This document shows positions 14,831-22,105 of a DNA stretch of 24,842 bases, piece by piece. The notes beneath the pieces were generated by a model. That model did no database searches and was not told the DNA's origin. It saw only the letters and a list, made by a program, of their open reading frames with translations. Each line of letters opens with the position of its first letter. Position 1 is the stretch's first letter. The DNA is taken from positions 1-24,842 of the IMG/VR virus record IMGVR_UViG_3300037156_000020, one strand, 5' to 3'. This DNA is from a virus. The position numbers and the translations under genes were made by a program.

Positions 14831-15625
14831 GTGGCAATAATTGCATATAAGTTATTAAATCAAGATATGACTTCTCATAAAAATTGCTTCTGGAAATTGG
14901 GGGAAGAAAAAAGAATTATTGGAGTCCCTGGAAGAAAGTTATGTACTAATCAAGTATTGCACTGTTATAAAGATCCAGTTCTTGCAATTATTCTAAATCC
15001 AATACATGCAAATATAAAAAATCCAAGACTGTTTAAAATATCAATTCCTTCAATTGTAGTAACTGACGGATTAAAGTGTGCTTCTAAAGCTCAAACTCTT
15101 CTAGAAGAAATGGAAATTCCAAGTGTTACTATTGAAAATAGGATAGCCTTTGGGATTTTATGCTCCCTAGAAGTTTATAAAAGAGATAAGTTTAAGGCTT
15201 GGGCAGATAATTGGCTATCCTATAAAGATAGAAGTAAGGATGCTGCTAATGCTGCTTATGCTGATGCTAATGCTGCTGCTAATGCTGCTAATGCTGCTGC
15301 TTATGCTGCTGCTTATGCTGCTGCTTATGTTGCTGATGCTGCTACTGATGCTGCTACTGATGCTGCTTATGCTGCTGCTAATGCTGCTACTGCTGCTACT
15401 GCTGCTGCTACTGCTGCTGCTAATGCTGATGCTGCTGCTGATGCTGCTGCTTATGCTGCTGCTGATGCTGCTGCTTATGCTGCTGCTTATGCTACTTATG
15501 CTGCTGCTAATGCTGCTGCTAATGCTGCTAATGCTAATGCTGCTACTGCTTATGCTGCTACTGCTGCTGCTAAAGTCAAAAAGATAAACATAATCAAAAT
15601 TGCAAGACTTGCTATGAGCTACTAG
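14831..15625 (+). CDS. Alanine-repeat protein with DUF7666-like N-terminal domain
   Basis: The start is GTG at 14831 with AAGGAG 12 bases upstream. Residues 1-133 form a globular domain (AYKLLNQDMTS, then RKLCTNQVLHCYKDPVLAI and PRLFKI) resembling the DUF7666 domain of phage proteins, with an LC-n-LHC-Y-DP signature. Residues 137-247 are a low-complexity helical tract of Ala-Ala-X units (X is mainly Asn, Tyr, Asp or Thr), every alanine encoded by GCT. A basic end (KVKKINIIKIARLAMSY) closes it. The next gene has a different head on the same kind of tract. Function unknown; compositional likeness to type I antifreeze helices or to LEA-like repeats is not evidence of homology. Confidence 0.75.
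   Translation: MAIIAYKLLNQDMTSHKNCFWKLGEEKRIIGVPGRKLCTNQVLHCYKDPVLAIILNPIHANIKNPRLFKISIPSIVVTDGLKCASKAQTLLEEMEIPSVTIENRIAFGILCSLEVYKRDKFKAWADNWLSYKDRSKDAANAAYADANAAANAANAAAYAAAYAAAYVADAATDAATDAAYAAANAATAATAAATAAANADAAADAAAYAAADAAAYAAAYATYAAANAAANAANANAATAYAATAAAKVKKINIIKIARLAMSY
15239..15571 (+). repeat. GCT-rich trinucleotide tract (Ala-Ala-X coding)
   Basis: About 111 codons consist almost only of GCT with interspersed AAT, TAT, GAT and ACT. The uniform alanine codon contrasts with GCA use in the preceding domain and points to expansion by slippage or unequal recombination. A second tract is at 15910-16164. Confidence 0.9.
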
Positions 15626-15647
15626 CTACACCTACTTTATTTTTATG

Positions 15648-15663
15648 GAGAATCTATATCATG
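15648..15663 (+). promoter_or_regulatory. Translation-start cassette GAGAATCTATATCATG
   Basis: The identical 16 bases occur at 16264-16279; a one-mismatch copy is at 23116-23131, and shorter AAGGAATCTATCATG forms start the genes at 13117 and 14332. GAG serves as Shine-Dalgarno. Confidence 0.7.
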
Positions 15664-16236
15664 CCTGAAATCTATACTACGTTAAACAAAATTCGTTCAT
15701 TCTCGCCCTGTAAATCTGGATGGAGTAACTTACTTTCACACCTAAATAAAACAGAAGCAGATGACGAACATGTGAGCTACCTTACAATTCTTGAGTCCAA
15801 TGGAATAGAAGATACAATCTGGTGCATGAGGGCTGAATGGTTTGAGAATAAAGAACTGTGGATGAAGTTTATTAACTCTTGCGTAAAGAGAGTTAATAAC
15901 TACTCTAATGTTGATGCTGCTTATGCTGCTGCTTATGCTGTTGATGCTGCTTATGCTGTTGATGCTGCTTATGCTGCTGCTTATGCTGTTGATGCTGTTG
16001 ATGCTGCTGTTGATGCTGCTGTTGATGCTGCTGATGCTGCTGCTGATGCTGCTGCTAATGCTGCTACTGCTACTGCTTATGCTGCTGCTGCTGCTGCTTA
16101 TGATGCTACTTATGATGCTACTTATGCTGCTGATGCTGATGCTACTTATGTTGCTGATGCTGCTAGGCTAAAAGAGCGTGAATTACAGGCTCAAGCCCTA
16201 AAAACACTTTTAATTATGGAAACTGGTAATACCTAA
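15661..16236 (+). CDS. Second alanine-repeat protein with conserved CKSGW head domain
   Basis: This 191-residue protein has a compact head (residues about 8-66: LNKIRSFSPCKSGWSNLLSH, then LNKTEADDEHVSYLTILESN and GIEDTIWCMRAEW). I recognise it as a recurrent domain in phage and bacterial proteins, usually followed by an Ala-rich repeat. The tract spans residues 84-168 (AAY, AVD and ADA units, alanines as GCT), and a charged helix (RLKERELQAQALKTLL) ends it. The gene begins 36 bases after its twin and uses the 16-base start cassette. Function unknown. The shared tract with different heads suggests a scaffold-like helix presenting two domains, or recombination-driven shuffling. Confidence 0.75.
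   Translation: MPEIYTTLNKIRSFSPCKSGWSNLLSHLNKTEADDEHVSYLTILESNGIEDTIWCMRAEWFENKELWMKFINSCVKRVNNYSNVDAAYAAAYAVDAAYAVDAAYAAAYAVDAVDAAVDAAVDAADAAADAAANAATATAYAAAAAAYDATYDATYAADADATYVADAARLKERELQAQALKTLLIMETGNT
15910..16164 (+). repeat. Second GCT-rich trinucleotide tract
   Basis: About 85 codons of GCT with GAT, TAT, GTT and ACT, in the same direction and frame as the tract at 15239-15571. The two are therefore long direct repeats that could recombine and delete or exchange the intervening head domain. Confidence 0.9.
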
Positions 16237-16276
16237 GACTCAACCACTTAATTAAGTATAAGAGAGAATCTATATC

Positions 16277-17314
16277 ATGGCTACAATCTTATGTGCATAC
16301 TCTGGGTTAGAGTTTAAGGTAGAGCATTTCCCCTTAACTCTCTCATCCAGAGAGATGGCTCACCCAATATTCTATATACCACAAAAGAAACTATTAGGAT
16401 TTACTTCAAAGTGGGCAGCGGGAGAACTTACAGAAACTGATTCATATCTTCTGTTTCTTGCCCTCTTGCATTCTACTGATAAAGTAGAATTTAGAGTTCC
16501 AGCATTCAGAACTACATTCACTTCGTCCATAGTTGCAAACAACATGGAAAGACTCTTATCTACAGTTGGAAGAATCAATTGTATTAAGCACCCAGGATTT
16601 AATCTTCCCCAATTTGTAATTTCTCCAGATACTAAGGACTTAGCAAATATATCTAACTGGATTCATGCTTGGGAGGAGTGCATACAAGATTTTCATGATG
16701 GGTACAGAACCTATAACATAGAACGCGCTTTAATCAACCGGGAAACGGCCTTAGAGAAACTGATTAAGAATCCATCTAAATCCATTGCATCCTATGCTAA
16801 CATTCTAGCAGACTGGGCGGAAGTTGCCGGAAACTTTCCTACATTTCTTACAACTCTTGAAACTGGAGAATCAATACCATTCAATCGTTATTGGAAATCA
16901 ATCATAGTTAAGTGTGTAAAAGATGAAGCTATATTTGCAATACCTCGTGCGGATTTAGATGAGTTAATAGAATACTGTGAGACAGAAATAACTCACGGTT
17001 CAATATTCTCTCATTCTCTCATGAGTCTTTTAAAATCTGGCCTAAAGAAACAGATTAACTATTTAGGTTTAGGGGATATAACTCTTTCAGATTCACCATA
17101 TAAGATAGTAAATAGCGATTCTGATGTAGAAGCGGCGAATCTTCTTATTATGATTGAATCCGCACCAGATACCTTTCCAGTTCTATCTGGTTATCCATCT
17201 AAACTTGCATACTTGCGAGCTAAGATGAAGTGGGAGATGAGAATAGAATACCAGAAAGCTCAGGAGCAGAAAAATTCAGAAATTAAAGGAGACTCTGATG
17301 GCCCAGATTTGTGA
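16277..17314 (+). CDS. Conserved phage protein of unknown function upstream of helicase
   Basis: This 345-residue soluble protein has no signal or membrane segment. The N-terminal section (ILCAYSGLEFKVEHFPLTLS, then AHPIFYIPQKKLLGF and GELTETDSYLLFLALLHSTD) is a pattern I associate with phage proteins encoded beside RecD-like helicases. The rest is mostly helical, with a segment rich in Trp and Asp (SNWIHAWEECIQDFHDGY) and a charged C-terminal helix (LAYLRAKMKWEMRIEYQKAQ). It starts with the shared 16-base cassette and overlaps the next gene by 17 bases. The context suggests a replication role, perhaps helicase loader or origin binding; no motif confirms this. Confidence 0.7.
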   Translation: MATILCAYSGLEFKVEHFPLTLSSREMAHPIFYIPQKKLLGFTSKWAAGELTETDSYLLFLALLHSTDKVEFRVPAFRTTFTSSIVANNMERLLSTVGRINCIKHPGFNLPQFVISPDTKDLANISNWIHAWEECIQDFHDGYRTYNIERALINRETALEKLIKNPSKSIASYANILADWAEVAGNFPTFLTTLETGESIPFNRYWKSIIVKCVKDEAIFAIPRADLDELIEYCETEITHGSIFSHSLMSLLKSGLKKQINYLGLGDITLSDSPYKIVNSDSDVEAANLLIMIESAPDTFPVLSGYPSKLAYLRAKMKWEMRIEYQKAQEQKNSEIKGDSDGPDL

Positions 17315-17660
17315 AACTTCCTGCAATATTCCTTCAAGTATTGCAGCCTATAAGAAATACGGGCTACATAAGTCTTTACTGAGGCATCTACTAACTGAGT
17401 TTACAAGCTTCCCAGAAAACTACAGGGATGTACTAGATTCATACTATCTCCTATACTGGACTCCGCAATACTTAGATGCTAATATAAAACAAGGTACAAT
17501 TACTCACTCAGGTAAAACATACCAAGTAATATTTAAATGCATTCGTCCACTTACTCGTAATCCATGTGCTCAAGTAAAACTCTCCTTTAGATCACCTAAA
17601 GCTGAGTTTGATTTACCATCCTATGTAATTGTATCTCACGTAAAGAAATATAACCTCTAA
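17298..17660 (+). CDS. Small basic phage protein upstream of helicase
   Basis: This 120-residue protein of unknown function starts at ATG 17298 inside the end of the preceding gene, with AAAGGAG seven bases upstream. The N-terminal half is helical (IAAYKKYGLHKSLLRHLLTE), the C-terminal half beta-rich and basic (HSGKTYQVIFKCIRPLTR, then NPCAQVKLSFRSP). The overlap shows coupled translation with the 345-aa protein, so they probably act together. No known family is recognised; the basic beta-half could bind nucleic acid, which is inference. Confidence 0.65.
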   Translation: MAQICETSCNIPSSIAAYKKYGLHKSLLRHLLTEFTSFPENYRDVLDSYYLLYWTPQYLDANIKQGTITHSGKTYQVIFKCIRPLTRNPCAQVKLSFRSPKAEFDLPSYVIVSHVKKYNL

Positions 17661-17667
17661 AGTTACT

Positions 17668-17700
17668 ACATAACACATAAAAGTATCAGGTGTGTTATGT
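17668..17700 (+). promoter_or_regulatory. 10-bp stem-loop ahead of the helicase gene
   Basis: ACATAACACA (17668-17677) pairs exactly with TGTGTTATGT (17691-17700) around a 13-base loop in the 87-base gap before the helicase. No T run follows, so a binding-site dyad or a transcript-processing hairpin is more likely than a terminator. Confidence 0.5.
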
Positions 17701-17747
17701 GATTAACTTTTATATCACCTAACTGTATTTTATGTGGAGAAACTATA

Positions 17748-19418
17748 ATGGCAGCCGCAGCATATAAACTTGATCCTTCAAAACTAGCTGACTTACTAGC
17801 TAAAGCGAGGGCAGCAAGAACCATAGAAACTACCATACCTTCAGTACCTTCAATCCAAGTTCAACAAGTAACTCAACAAGTTAGTATTCACACCGACCGA
17901 CACGGAAATCTAATCCAATACAATGCAAAGCAGCAAGAATTCATCAATCTAGTTCTTGCAGGTAAATCCTGTATTCTTCTAGGTGCAGCAGGTACAGGTA
18001 AAACAACCTGCATGCAAGGAGTTATATCAGCCTTAATTCAATCAGGTAAGGCTGGATTACTAGATGGAGAAGATCACAAGTATCTTCCTGCCTCTGGCGC
18101 GCCCGGAATTGTAGTTACTGCATTTACTCGCAGGGCAGTTTCCAACATCCGTAGAGTTATGAATACTGGGATGAAAGAGAACTGTATTACAACTCACAAA
18201 CTCTTAGAGTACCAACCAGTTTATTATACTGTTATAGATGATGAGGGAAAAGAAAAGAATACAATGTGTTTTGAAGCTACAAGAAACTGTATTAGAAAAC
18301 TTCCTTCATCCATCCGTATAGTTGCAGTTGAAGAATCTTCTATGATGTCAGTTGAATTATTTAATCAAATAGTTTCAGCAGAGAGTTCTGCTCCACAGTA
18401 TATATTTCTGGGAGATATTCAACAGTTACCTCCAGTATTTGGCTCTGCAATTCTGGGCCATAAGATGTTATGCCTTCCTGTTGTAGAACTAACTGAAGTA
18501 TACAGACAAGCATTAGAATCTCCTATAATAAGATTAGCTCACAGGATTCTCTCCGGTAAAGAAATTCCTGCATCTGAGTACTCTTCATGGTATGAAGAAG
18601 GAAAACTAAAGCTCCACCCATGGAAAAAGAAGCTATCTGCTGAGCTGGCTCTTATGACTGCGGCCAAATTCTTCACAACTGCACTAGATGCAAAATCATA
18701 TGATCCAGCAGAGGATATGATTCTAATTCCATTCAACAAAGCTTTTGGAACTGATGAACTAAACCGACATATTGCAAATCATATAGCAAGAACTTCCAAC
18801 AAGCTAACCTATGAAGTAATTGCAGGTTTTAACAAACATTACTTCTCAGTTGGAGACAAAGTTTTATATGATAAAGAAGATGCAGTAATTGTATGTATTA
18901 CTCCAAATCCAGGATATACTGGAACTCGCGCTCAATCTGAATCTACACAGTTAGATTATTGGGGACACAATCATTTAACTACCCCAATAAAAACAGAAGA
19001 AACTGTGGATGAAAATGATATAGACTTCTACCTTTCCCAAGCTGCTTCACTTACAGGAGATGAAGAAAGAGTTAAACAGGCATCTCATCTTATAACTGTG
19101 AGAATTGAAGAATCAGATATAGAGTATACCATTGAAACTGCTTCAGAATTAAATGGAATGATCTTATCTTATGCTCTCACTGTACATAAGTCACAAGGTT
19201 CTGAGTGGAGAAAGGTATTTCTAGTTCTCCATCAATCTCATGCAACCATGATTCAAAGGGAACTTCTCTATACCGCAGTTACTCGCGCAAGGGAGGAGTT
19301 ATATGTTATATGTGAACCAGAAACTTTCTCGAAAGGAATTACATCGCAGAGAATTAAAGGAAATACATTGGAAGAGAAGGCAGAATTCTTTAAAGGGAAG
19401 CTGGAAAATAAGATATAA
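17748..19418 (+). CDS. SF1 DNA helicase, RecD/Pif1-like
   Basis: This 556-residue protein carries the ordered motifs of a superfamily 1B (5'-3') helicase: motif I GAAGTGKTT at residues 79-87; motif Ia near TAFTRRAVSNIRR; motif II VAVEESSMM around 195; motif III FLGDIQQLPPVF around 225; motif IV region LTEVYRQ; motif V YALTVHKSQGSEW near 480; and motif VI LLYTAVTRAREELYVI near 515. It would unwind DNA during phage replication or recombination. A polar N-terminal 60 residues may recruit a partner. The ATG at 17748 has GGAG nine bases upstream. RecD-like nuclease partners are not fused, but a PD-(D/E)XK nuclease is encoded at 23953. Confidence 0.92.
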   Translation: MAAAAYKLDPSKLADLLAKARAARTIETTIPSVPSIQVQQVTQQVSIHTDRHGNLIQYNAKQQEFINLVLAGKSCILLGAAGTGKTTCMQGVISALIQSGKAGLLDGEDHKYLPASGAPGIVVTAFTRRAVSNIRRVMNTGMKENCITTHKLLEYQPVYYTVIDDEGKEKNTMCFEATRNCIRKLPSSIRIVAVEESSMMSVELFNQIVSAESSAPQYIFLGDIQQLPPVFGSAILGHKMLCLPVVELTEVYRQALESPIIRLAHRILSGKEIPASEYSSWYEEGKLKLHPWKKKLSAELALMTAAKFFTTALDAKSYDPAEDMILIPFNKAFGTDELNRHIANHIARTSNKLTYEVIAGFNKHYFSVGDKVLYDKEDAVIVCITPNPGYTGTRAQSESTQLDYWGHNHLTTPIKTEETVDENDIDFYLSQAASLTGDEERVKQASHLITVRIEESDIEYTIETASELNGMILSYALTVHKSQGSEWRKVFLVLHQSHATMIQRELLYTAVTRAREELYVICEPETFSKGITSQRIKGNTLEEKAEFFKGKLENKI

Positions 19419-19439
19419 TGAAAATAGAAAGGAAATAAA

Positions 19440-19910
19440 ATGTCAGGCCCAGAACGACAAGGACAGAGTTGGCTATGGAAGGAAGTAATTTCCTTAATTC
19501 GCACATTAAATTTAGGGGGAGTTACTCTAGAAGCTCTTGCAGCTAGCCATAAGCGCAGTACCTACGCTATAAAATGTCAAGTAGATAAACTAGTGGAGCG
19601 CGGTATGTTAGATAAATCAAAATTACCTAAACAAACACAACCTATTATAGAAGAGGATATCATAATGACTACTAACTTAAATACTGTTACTGAATATGTT
19701 AACTTTCTAGAAACTCGTACATTCTTGTGTGGGAAGGACATTAAATCTTACACAAGAGAAGAGATTTACGCTCTCATTAATAATTATGAGCAGCGAGCTG
19801 TAAAACTCTCTAGCTTAGAGCATAAACCTAATATGCTTAAGGCAGACATAGCTAAGTTGAATAAAGACTTAGTAGCGCTTATTTCATATCTTGATAAGCA
19901 AGAGGCCTAA
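19440..19910 (+). CDS. Putative regulator, HTH-like head and helical tail
   Basis: The ATG at 19440 has GAAAGGAAATAAA ahead of it and follows the helicase stop by 21 bases. Residues about 10-62 (EVISLIRTLNLGGVTLEALA, then ASHKRSTYAIKCQVDKLVER) fit a winged-helix or HTH pattern of the TLEALAxxHxRS type. Residues 75-156 are a separate helical segment that begins MTTNLNTVTEYVNFLETRTF and looks like a protein start; AGAGGA lies seven bases before that internal ATG (19664). The gene may therefore make two products or be a fusion. DNA binding is inferred from the head only. Confidence 0.6.
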   Translation: MSGPERQGQSWLWKEVISLIRTLNLGGVTLEALAASHKRSTYAIKCQVDKLVERGMLDKSKLPKQTQPIIEEDIIMTTNLNTVTEYVNFLETRTFLCGKDIKSYTREEIYALINNYEQRAVKLSSLEHKPNMLKADIAKLNKDLVALISYLDKQEA

Positions 19911-20013
19911 CGGGCTAAAAGAATTAAGTAGAATCTCACAGAAAGATTCAATGCACCACAAACCAAGCAGTACAAACCAAGTAGCATAACTTTAAATGAA
20001 AGTGAGAGACATC

Positions 20014-20214
20014 ATGGCAAAATTTCACATCATCGCATCAGTGGGCGCCGCACCAGTAGAAGTTACTCTTACCAAAAGCAAAGTTGCAACTCGTGTAGGA
20101 GATGGAATCTACATCTGCAATGTATACAAGTCAGCAGATCATTCAATCATGATGATCGAGGAACTGAATCCTGTACATGTAGAAACTCTGGAAACTCTCA
20201 CAGCAGCATCTTGA
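20014..20214 (+). CDS. Small phage protein of unknown function
   Basis: I choose ATG 20014 (MAKFHIIASVGAAPVEVTLT) over the upstream ATG at 19996: GTGAGAGACATC ahead of it resembles the GAGAATCTATATC start cassette, whereas 19996 has no ribosome site. The 66-residue product is beta-rich with a VGDGIYICNVYKS stretch and no catalytic motif. It ends 13 bases before a large hairpin and a strong promoter. The 103-base gap upstream holds a GAATCT/AGATTC hairpin and an AAACCAAG direct repeat. Function unknown. Confidence 0.6.
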   Translation: MAKFHIIASVGAAPVEVTLTKSKVATRVGDGIYICNVYKSADHSIMMIEELNPVHVETLETLTAAS

Positions 20215-20226
20215 AGTTAAGAGAGT

Positions 20227-20278
20227 TGGGGATTACATTGAATCTACCCTGCAAAAAGGGCGCTTGACGTAATCCCCA
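20227..20278 (+). repeat. 10-bp inverted repeat overlapping a promoter
   Basis: TGGGGATTAC (20227-20236) is an exact reverse complement of GTAATCCCCA (20269-20278). Inside lie a CCCT/AGGG stem and the promoter -35 box. It could act as an operator dyad, or as an upstream terminator-like hairpin that shields the downstream gene. Confidence 0.7.
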
Positions 20279-20292
20279 GATTCCCGTACAAT
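20264..20292 (+). promoter_or_regulatory. Strong sigma-70 promoter (TTGACG-17-TACAAT)
   Basis: TTGACG at 20264-20269 and TACAAT at 20287-20292 are separated by exactly 17 bases, with start expected near 20299. It drives the gene at 20377. A GGTTTC/GAAACC dyad (20295-20315) covers the start site. The leader to 20376 has no ORF. Confidence 0.75.
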
Positions 20293-20376
20293 ATGGTTTC
20301 GTTACTAGGGAAACCAATCCAGTAATACACCAGTAGTATCCACTGTAATTAAATCAAACTGTAAAGGAAGCATACC

Positions 20377-21024
20377 ATGAGCACCGAAACCCAAAACACT
20401 GAAACCCAAGCACAGAGTGCAATTGTCGCAAACTATGACAAGAATGTAGATGTACGAGATTTTAAATTCAACTTCAAAAAAGATGAGCTCGGTAACAAGC
20501 GCGCATCTGTTGAATTGAAGCTCCCTGTTCCTTCTGTTGAAGGTATCATTCAAATCCTGACTGATGGCGGTAAAGGTTTGGAACTTCTGCAAGACTGTGT
20601 AGCAGATGTTATTGCATCTCAGGCGCGCTCCATTGTTAATGATAAGGAAGATATTTCTCAGGAGAATTTTCCTTTTGCACAAGTTCTGTGGGATGCAATT
20701 GCAAATCTGCCGAAAGCGGAGCGCCGTGGTGGTGGTATCTCCAAAGAACTGTGGGAAGCATTTGCCAAAGATTACGTGGAAGTTATGCCAGCAGTTACTG
20801 GCAAGTCTGTGGAAGCTATTGGTAATGCAGCTAAGATTTATCTCAACAAGTTCAATGCAGTTAAAACCAACAAGCCAGTTCTGCGTCTGTTGAAAGATCA
20901 ACTGGCTCTGTATCTGGTGAATTCGCCTAATGCAGAAACTTATACGGACTGCGTAGAGTTCTTGGACAACAAGGCAAAGACTCTGGTGGAGATGGATGAG
21001 GCGTCGTTGCTGGCGAATCTGTAA
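20377..21024 (+). CDS. Highly expressed early/middle protein, relative of the 13117 gene product
   Basis: This 215-residue protein has a polar N-terminus rich in Thr, Gln and Glu, then a beta-like stretch (FKFNFKKDELGNKRASVELK), then a long helical part (VEGIIQILTDGGKGLELLQD, ISKELWEAFAKDYVEVMP). It uses CTG, CGT, GGT and AAG codons much more than its neighbours and has its own strong promoter, so it is probably abundant. AAGGAAG precedes the ATG at suitable spacing. A distant layout match to the 13117 product suggests paralogy. I do not recognise a named family; an abundant DNA-binding or replication accessory protein is a guess from expression and context. Confidence 0.75.
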   Translation: MSTETQNTETQAQSAIVANYDKNVDVRDFKFNFKKDELGNKRASVELKLPVPSVEGIIQILTDGGKGLELLQDCVADVIASQARSIVNDKEDISQENFPFAQVLWDAIANLPKAERRGGGISKELWEAFAKDYVEVMPAVTGKSVEAIGNAAKIYLNKFNAVKTNKPVLRLLKDQLALYLVNSPNAETYTDCVEFLDNKAKTLVEMDEASLLANL

Positions 21025-21072
21025 TAGGATAAAGATTTAACTAGATACCGAAAGGTAAAGTCTACTTAAATC

Positions 21073-21103
21073 CTGCATCCCCTGAATCTTTTAGTGGGTG
21101 CAG
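21073..21103 (+). promoter_or_regulatory. Leader hairpin before small membrane protein gene
   Basis: CTGCATCC (21073-21080) pairs with GGGTGCAG (21096-21103), with one G-T pair and a 15-base loop, just ahead of TTAAGGAG. It follows a small GAAA-tetraloop hairpin (TACC/GGTA) near 21045. It may regulate translation or end the preceding transcript. Confidence 0.4.
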
Positions 21104-21126
21104 TCTTAAGGAGATTACGCATACAC

Positions 21127-21345
21127 ATGAAACTTATAACATTATATATTTCACTCGCTACTTTTATATTAAGTACATTTATTTTTGCTTTCCTTCAAGG
21201 ATTTAAAATTAAAGTCCAAGAAGTAGAGGATAACTTCAAACTGTATGAAACTTTCTATACTGAATGTGCTAAAGCATCTGCTCACGAGAAAGTAACTGTA
21301 GAACTATATCTAGGAAAACCTAGGTGCGAGATTCACCCAAAATAA
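21127..21345 (+). CDS. Small membrane protein, N-in single-helix type
   Basis: From ATG 21127 the 72-residue product begins MKLITLYISLATFILSTFIF, then AFLQG: one hydrophobic helix followed by a soluble, charged tail (VEDNFKLYETFYTECAKASA). An upstream in-frame GTG at 21094 would add 11 residues but lies inside the leader hairpin; AAGGAG sits 13 bases before the chosen ATG, rather far. It could be an anchored inner-membrane protein or have an uncleaved signal. A lysis or superinfection-exclusion role is possible for such a protein but nothing in the sequence proves it. Confidence 0.55.
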   Translation: MKLITLYISLATFILSTFIFAFLQGFKIKVQEVEDNFKLYETFYTECAKASAHEKVTVELYLGKPRCEIHPK

Positions 21346-21363
21346 GAAAGTATACTTTTAGAT

Positions 21364-21645
21364 ATGAATGCAAAAGAAATCTTTGAGGATCATCTTCTTA
21401 TAGGTGAATCTGTTACTCTCGAATTTGATTCACATATTGCGCTTAAGAATTTCAAGTCTGCTCTCCAGGTATATAAACTTAGGATGACTCGTTTAAACGC
21501 ATCTCTTGGAATTGAGCCAGCAGATATATTAGAGGGTGAAAGCATCCTTGCTACTACAATTTCCTCCGAACCTCTCACAGTTTTGTTCTGTGTGGGAGCC
21601 AAGGAAAAGAAAACTTCCTTTAAGATAATTTCAATCACCACCTAA
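21364..21645 (+). CDS. Small soluble phage protein
   Basis: This 93-residue protein (MNAKEIFEDHLLIGESVTLE) has a helix at about residues 26-45 (ALKNFKSALQVYKLRMTRL) and a beta-rich end (PLTVLFCVGAKEKKTSFKII). I recognise no family. It starts 18 bases after the preceding gene and opens a run of small plus-strand genes of similar size. The ribosome site is weak (AAGTATACTTTTAGAT), so efficient translation is not certain. Confidence 0.55.
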   Translation: MNAKEIFEDHLLIGESVTLEFDSHIALKNFKSALQVYKLRMTRLNASLGIEPADILEGESILATTISSEPLTVLFCVGAKEKKTSFKIISITT

Positions 21646-21665
21646 AATACCTATAACTTATCTGT

Positions 21666-21914
21666 ATGGCAATCATATCATCTAAGTATCAGCCAATCTG
21701 GGATGCACTTAAGAGAGACGCAGTCTGTAAGATTACTGCACCTCCTGCATTACATCCTAGAATTATCAAGGCTATATCAAAAAGAAAGTATGAAGATTTG
21801 GCATTTCATTTTGAAATGTCAGAAGCAGGTAAGCGCGCAACAATTGAGTACAAGAAGTCAGGATCAGTAATTACTTTTAAACTTGTTAAAACTTTTGGTG
21901 TAGGAGATTTATAA
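21666..21914 (+). CDS. Small basic phage protein
   Basis: This 82-residue protein starts MAIISSKYQPIWDALKRDAV and contains an Ile/Lys/Arg-rich helix (RIIKAISKRKYEDLAFHFEM) and a basic beta end finishing VGDL. The last codons and stop, with the next gene's Shine-Dalgarno (GTGTAGGAGATTTATAAT), recur exactly at the end of the 86-aa gene at 23129. No ribosome site stands out ahead of its own ATG. Unknown function; the net positive charge leaves nucleic-acid binding open. Confidence 0.55.
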   Translation: MAIISSKYQPIWDALKRDAVCKITAPPALHPRIIKAISKRKYEDLAFHFEMSEAGKRATIEYKKSGSVITFKLVKTFGVGDL

Positions 21915-21915
21915 T

Positions 21916-22092
21916 ATGAGCTATCTTATCATACCGCATGACTAAGATTTTGATATAGTCATCACAGATTCAACCACAGTTGCACTAGAATCTTTTGAGT
22001 CTGAACTTGTATCCTGCATATATGATACTTCCACAGGACTTGTAACTCGTGATCCTAGGATGATTAGTTGGTATAAGCCAAGGTCAATATAA
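21916..22092 (+). pseudogene. Gene interrupted by an in-frame TAA after nine codons
   Basis: ATG 21916 has an excellent Shine-Dalgarno (TAGGAG, at the end of the preceding gene) and begins MSYLIIPHD, then TAA at 21943-21945. The same frame then continues for 48 codons without another stop (starting DFDIVITDSTTVALESFESE, ending MISWYKPRSI) to TAA at 22090. The next gene starts 13 bases later. The 177-base unit thus reads as one 58-residue gene with one nonsense codon. It is either a fresh pseudogene, a sequencing error, or a readthrough or recoding site. The final portion has no good internal start of its own. Confidence 0.6.
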
Positions 22093-22105
22093 GGAATTAA
22101 ATTAA

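Noticed and set aside
15240-15587. Long Leu/Met ORF overlapping the first alanine tract, and the similar one at 15908-16171
   Set aside because: They are frame-shifted readings of GCT repeats (CTG, TGC), have no ribosome site, and lie inside clear genes.
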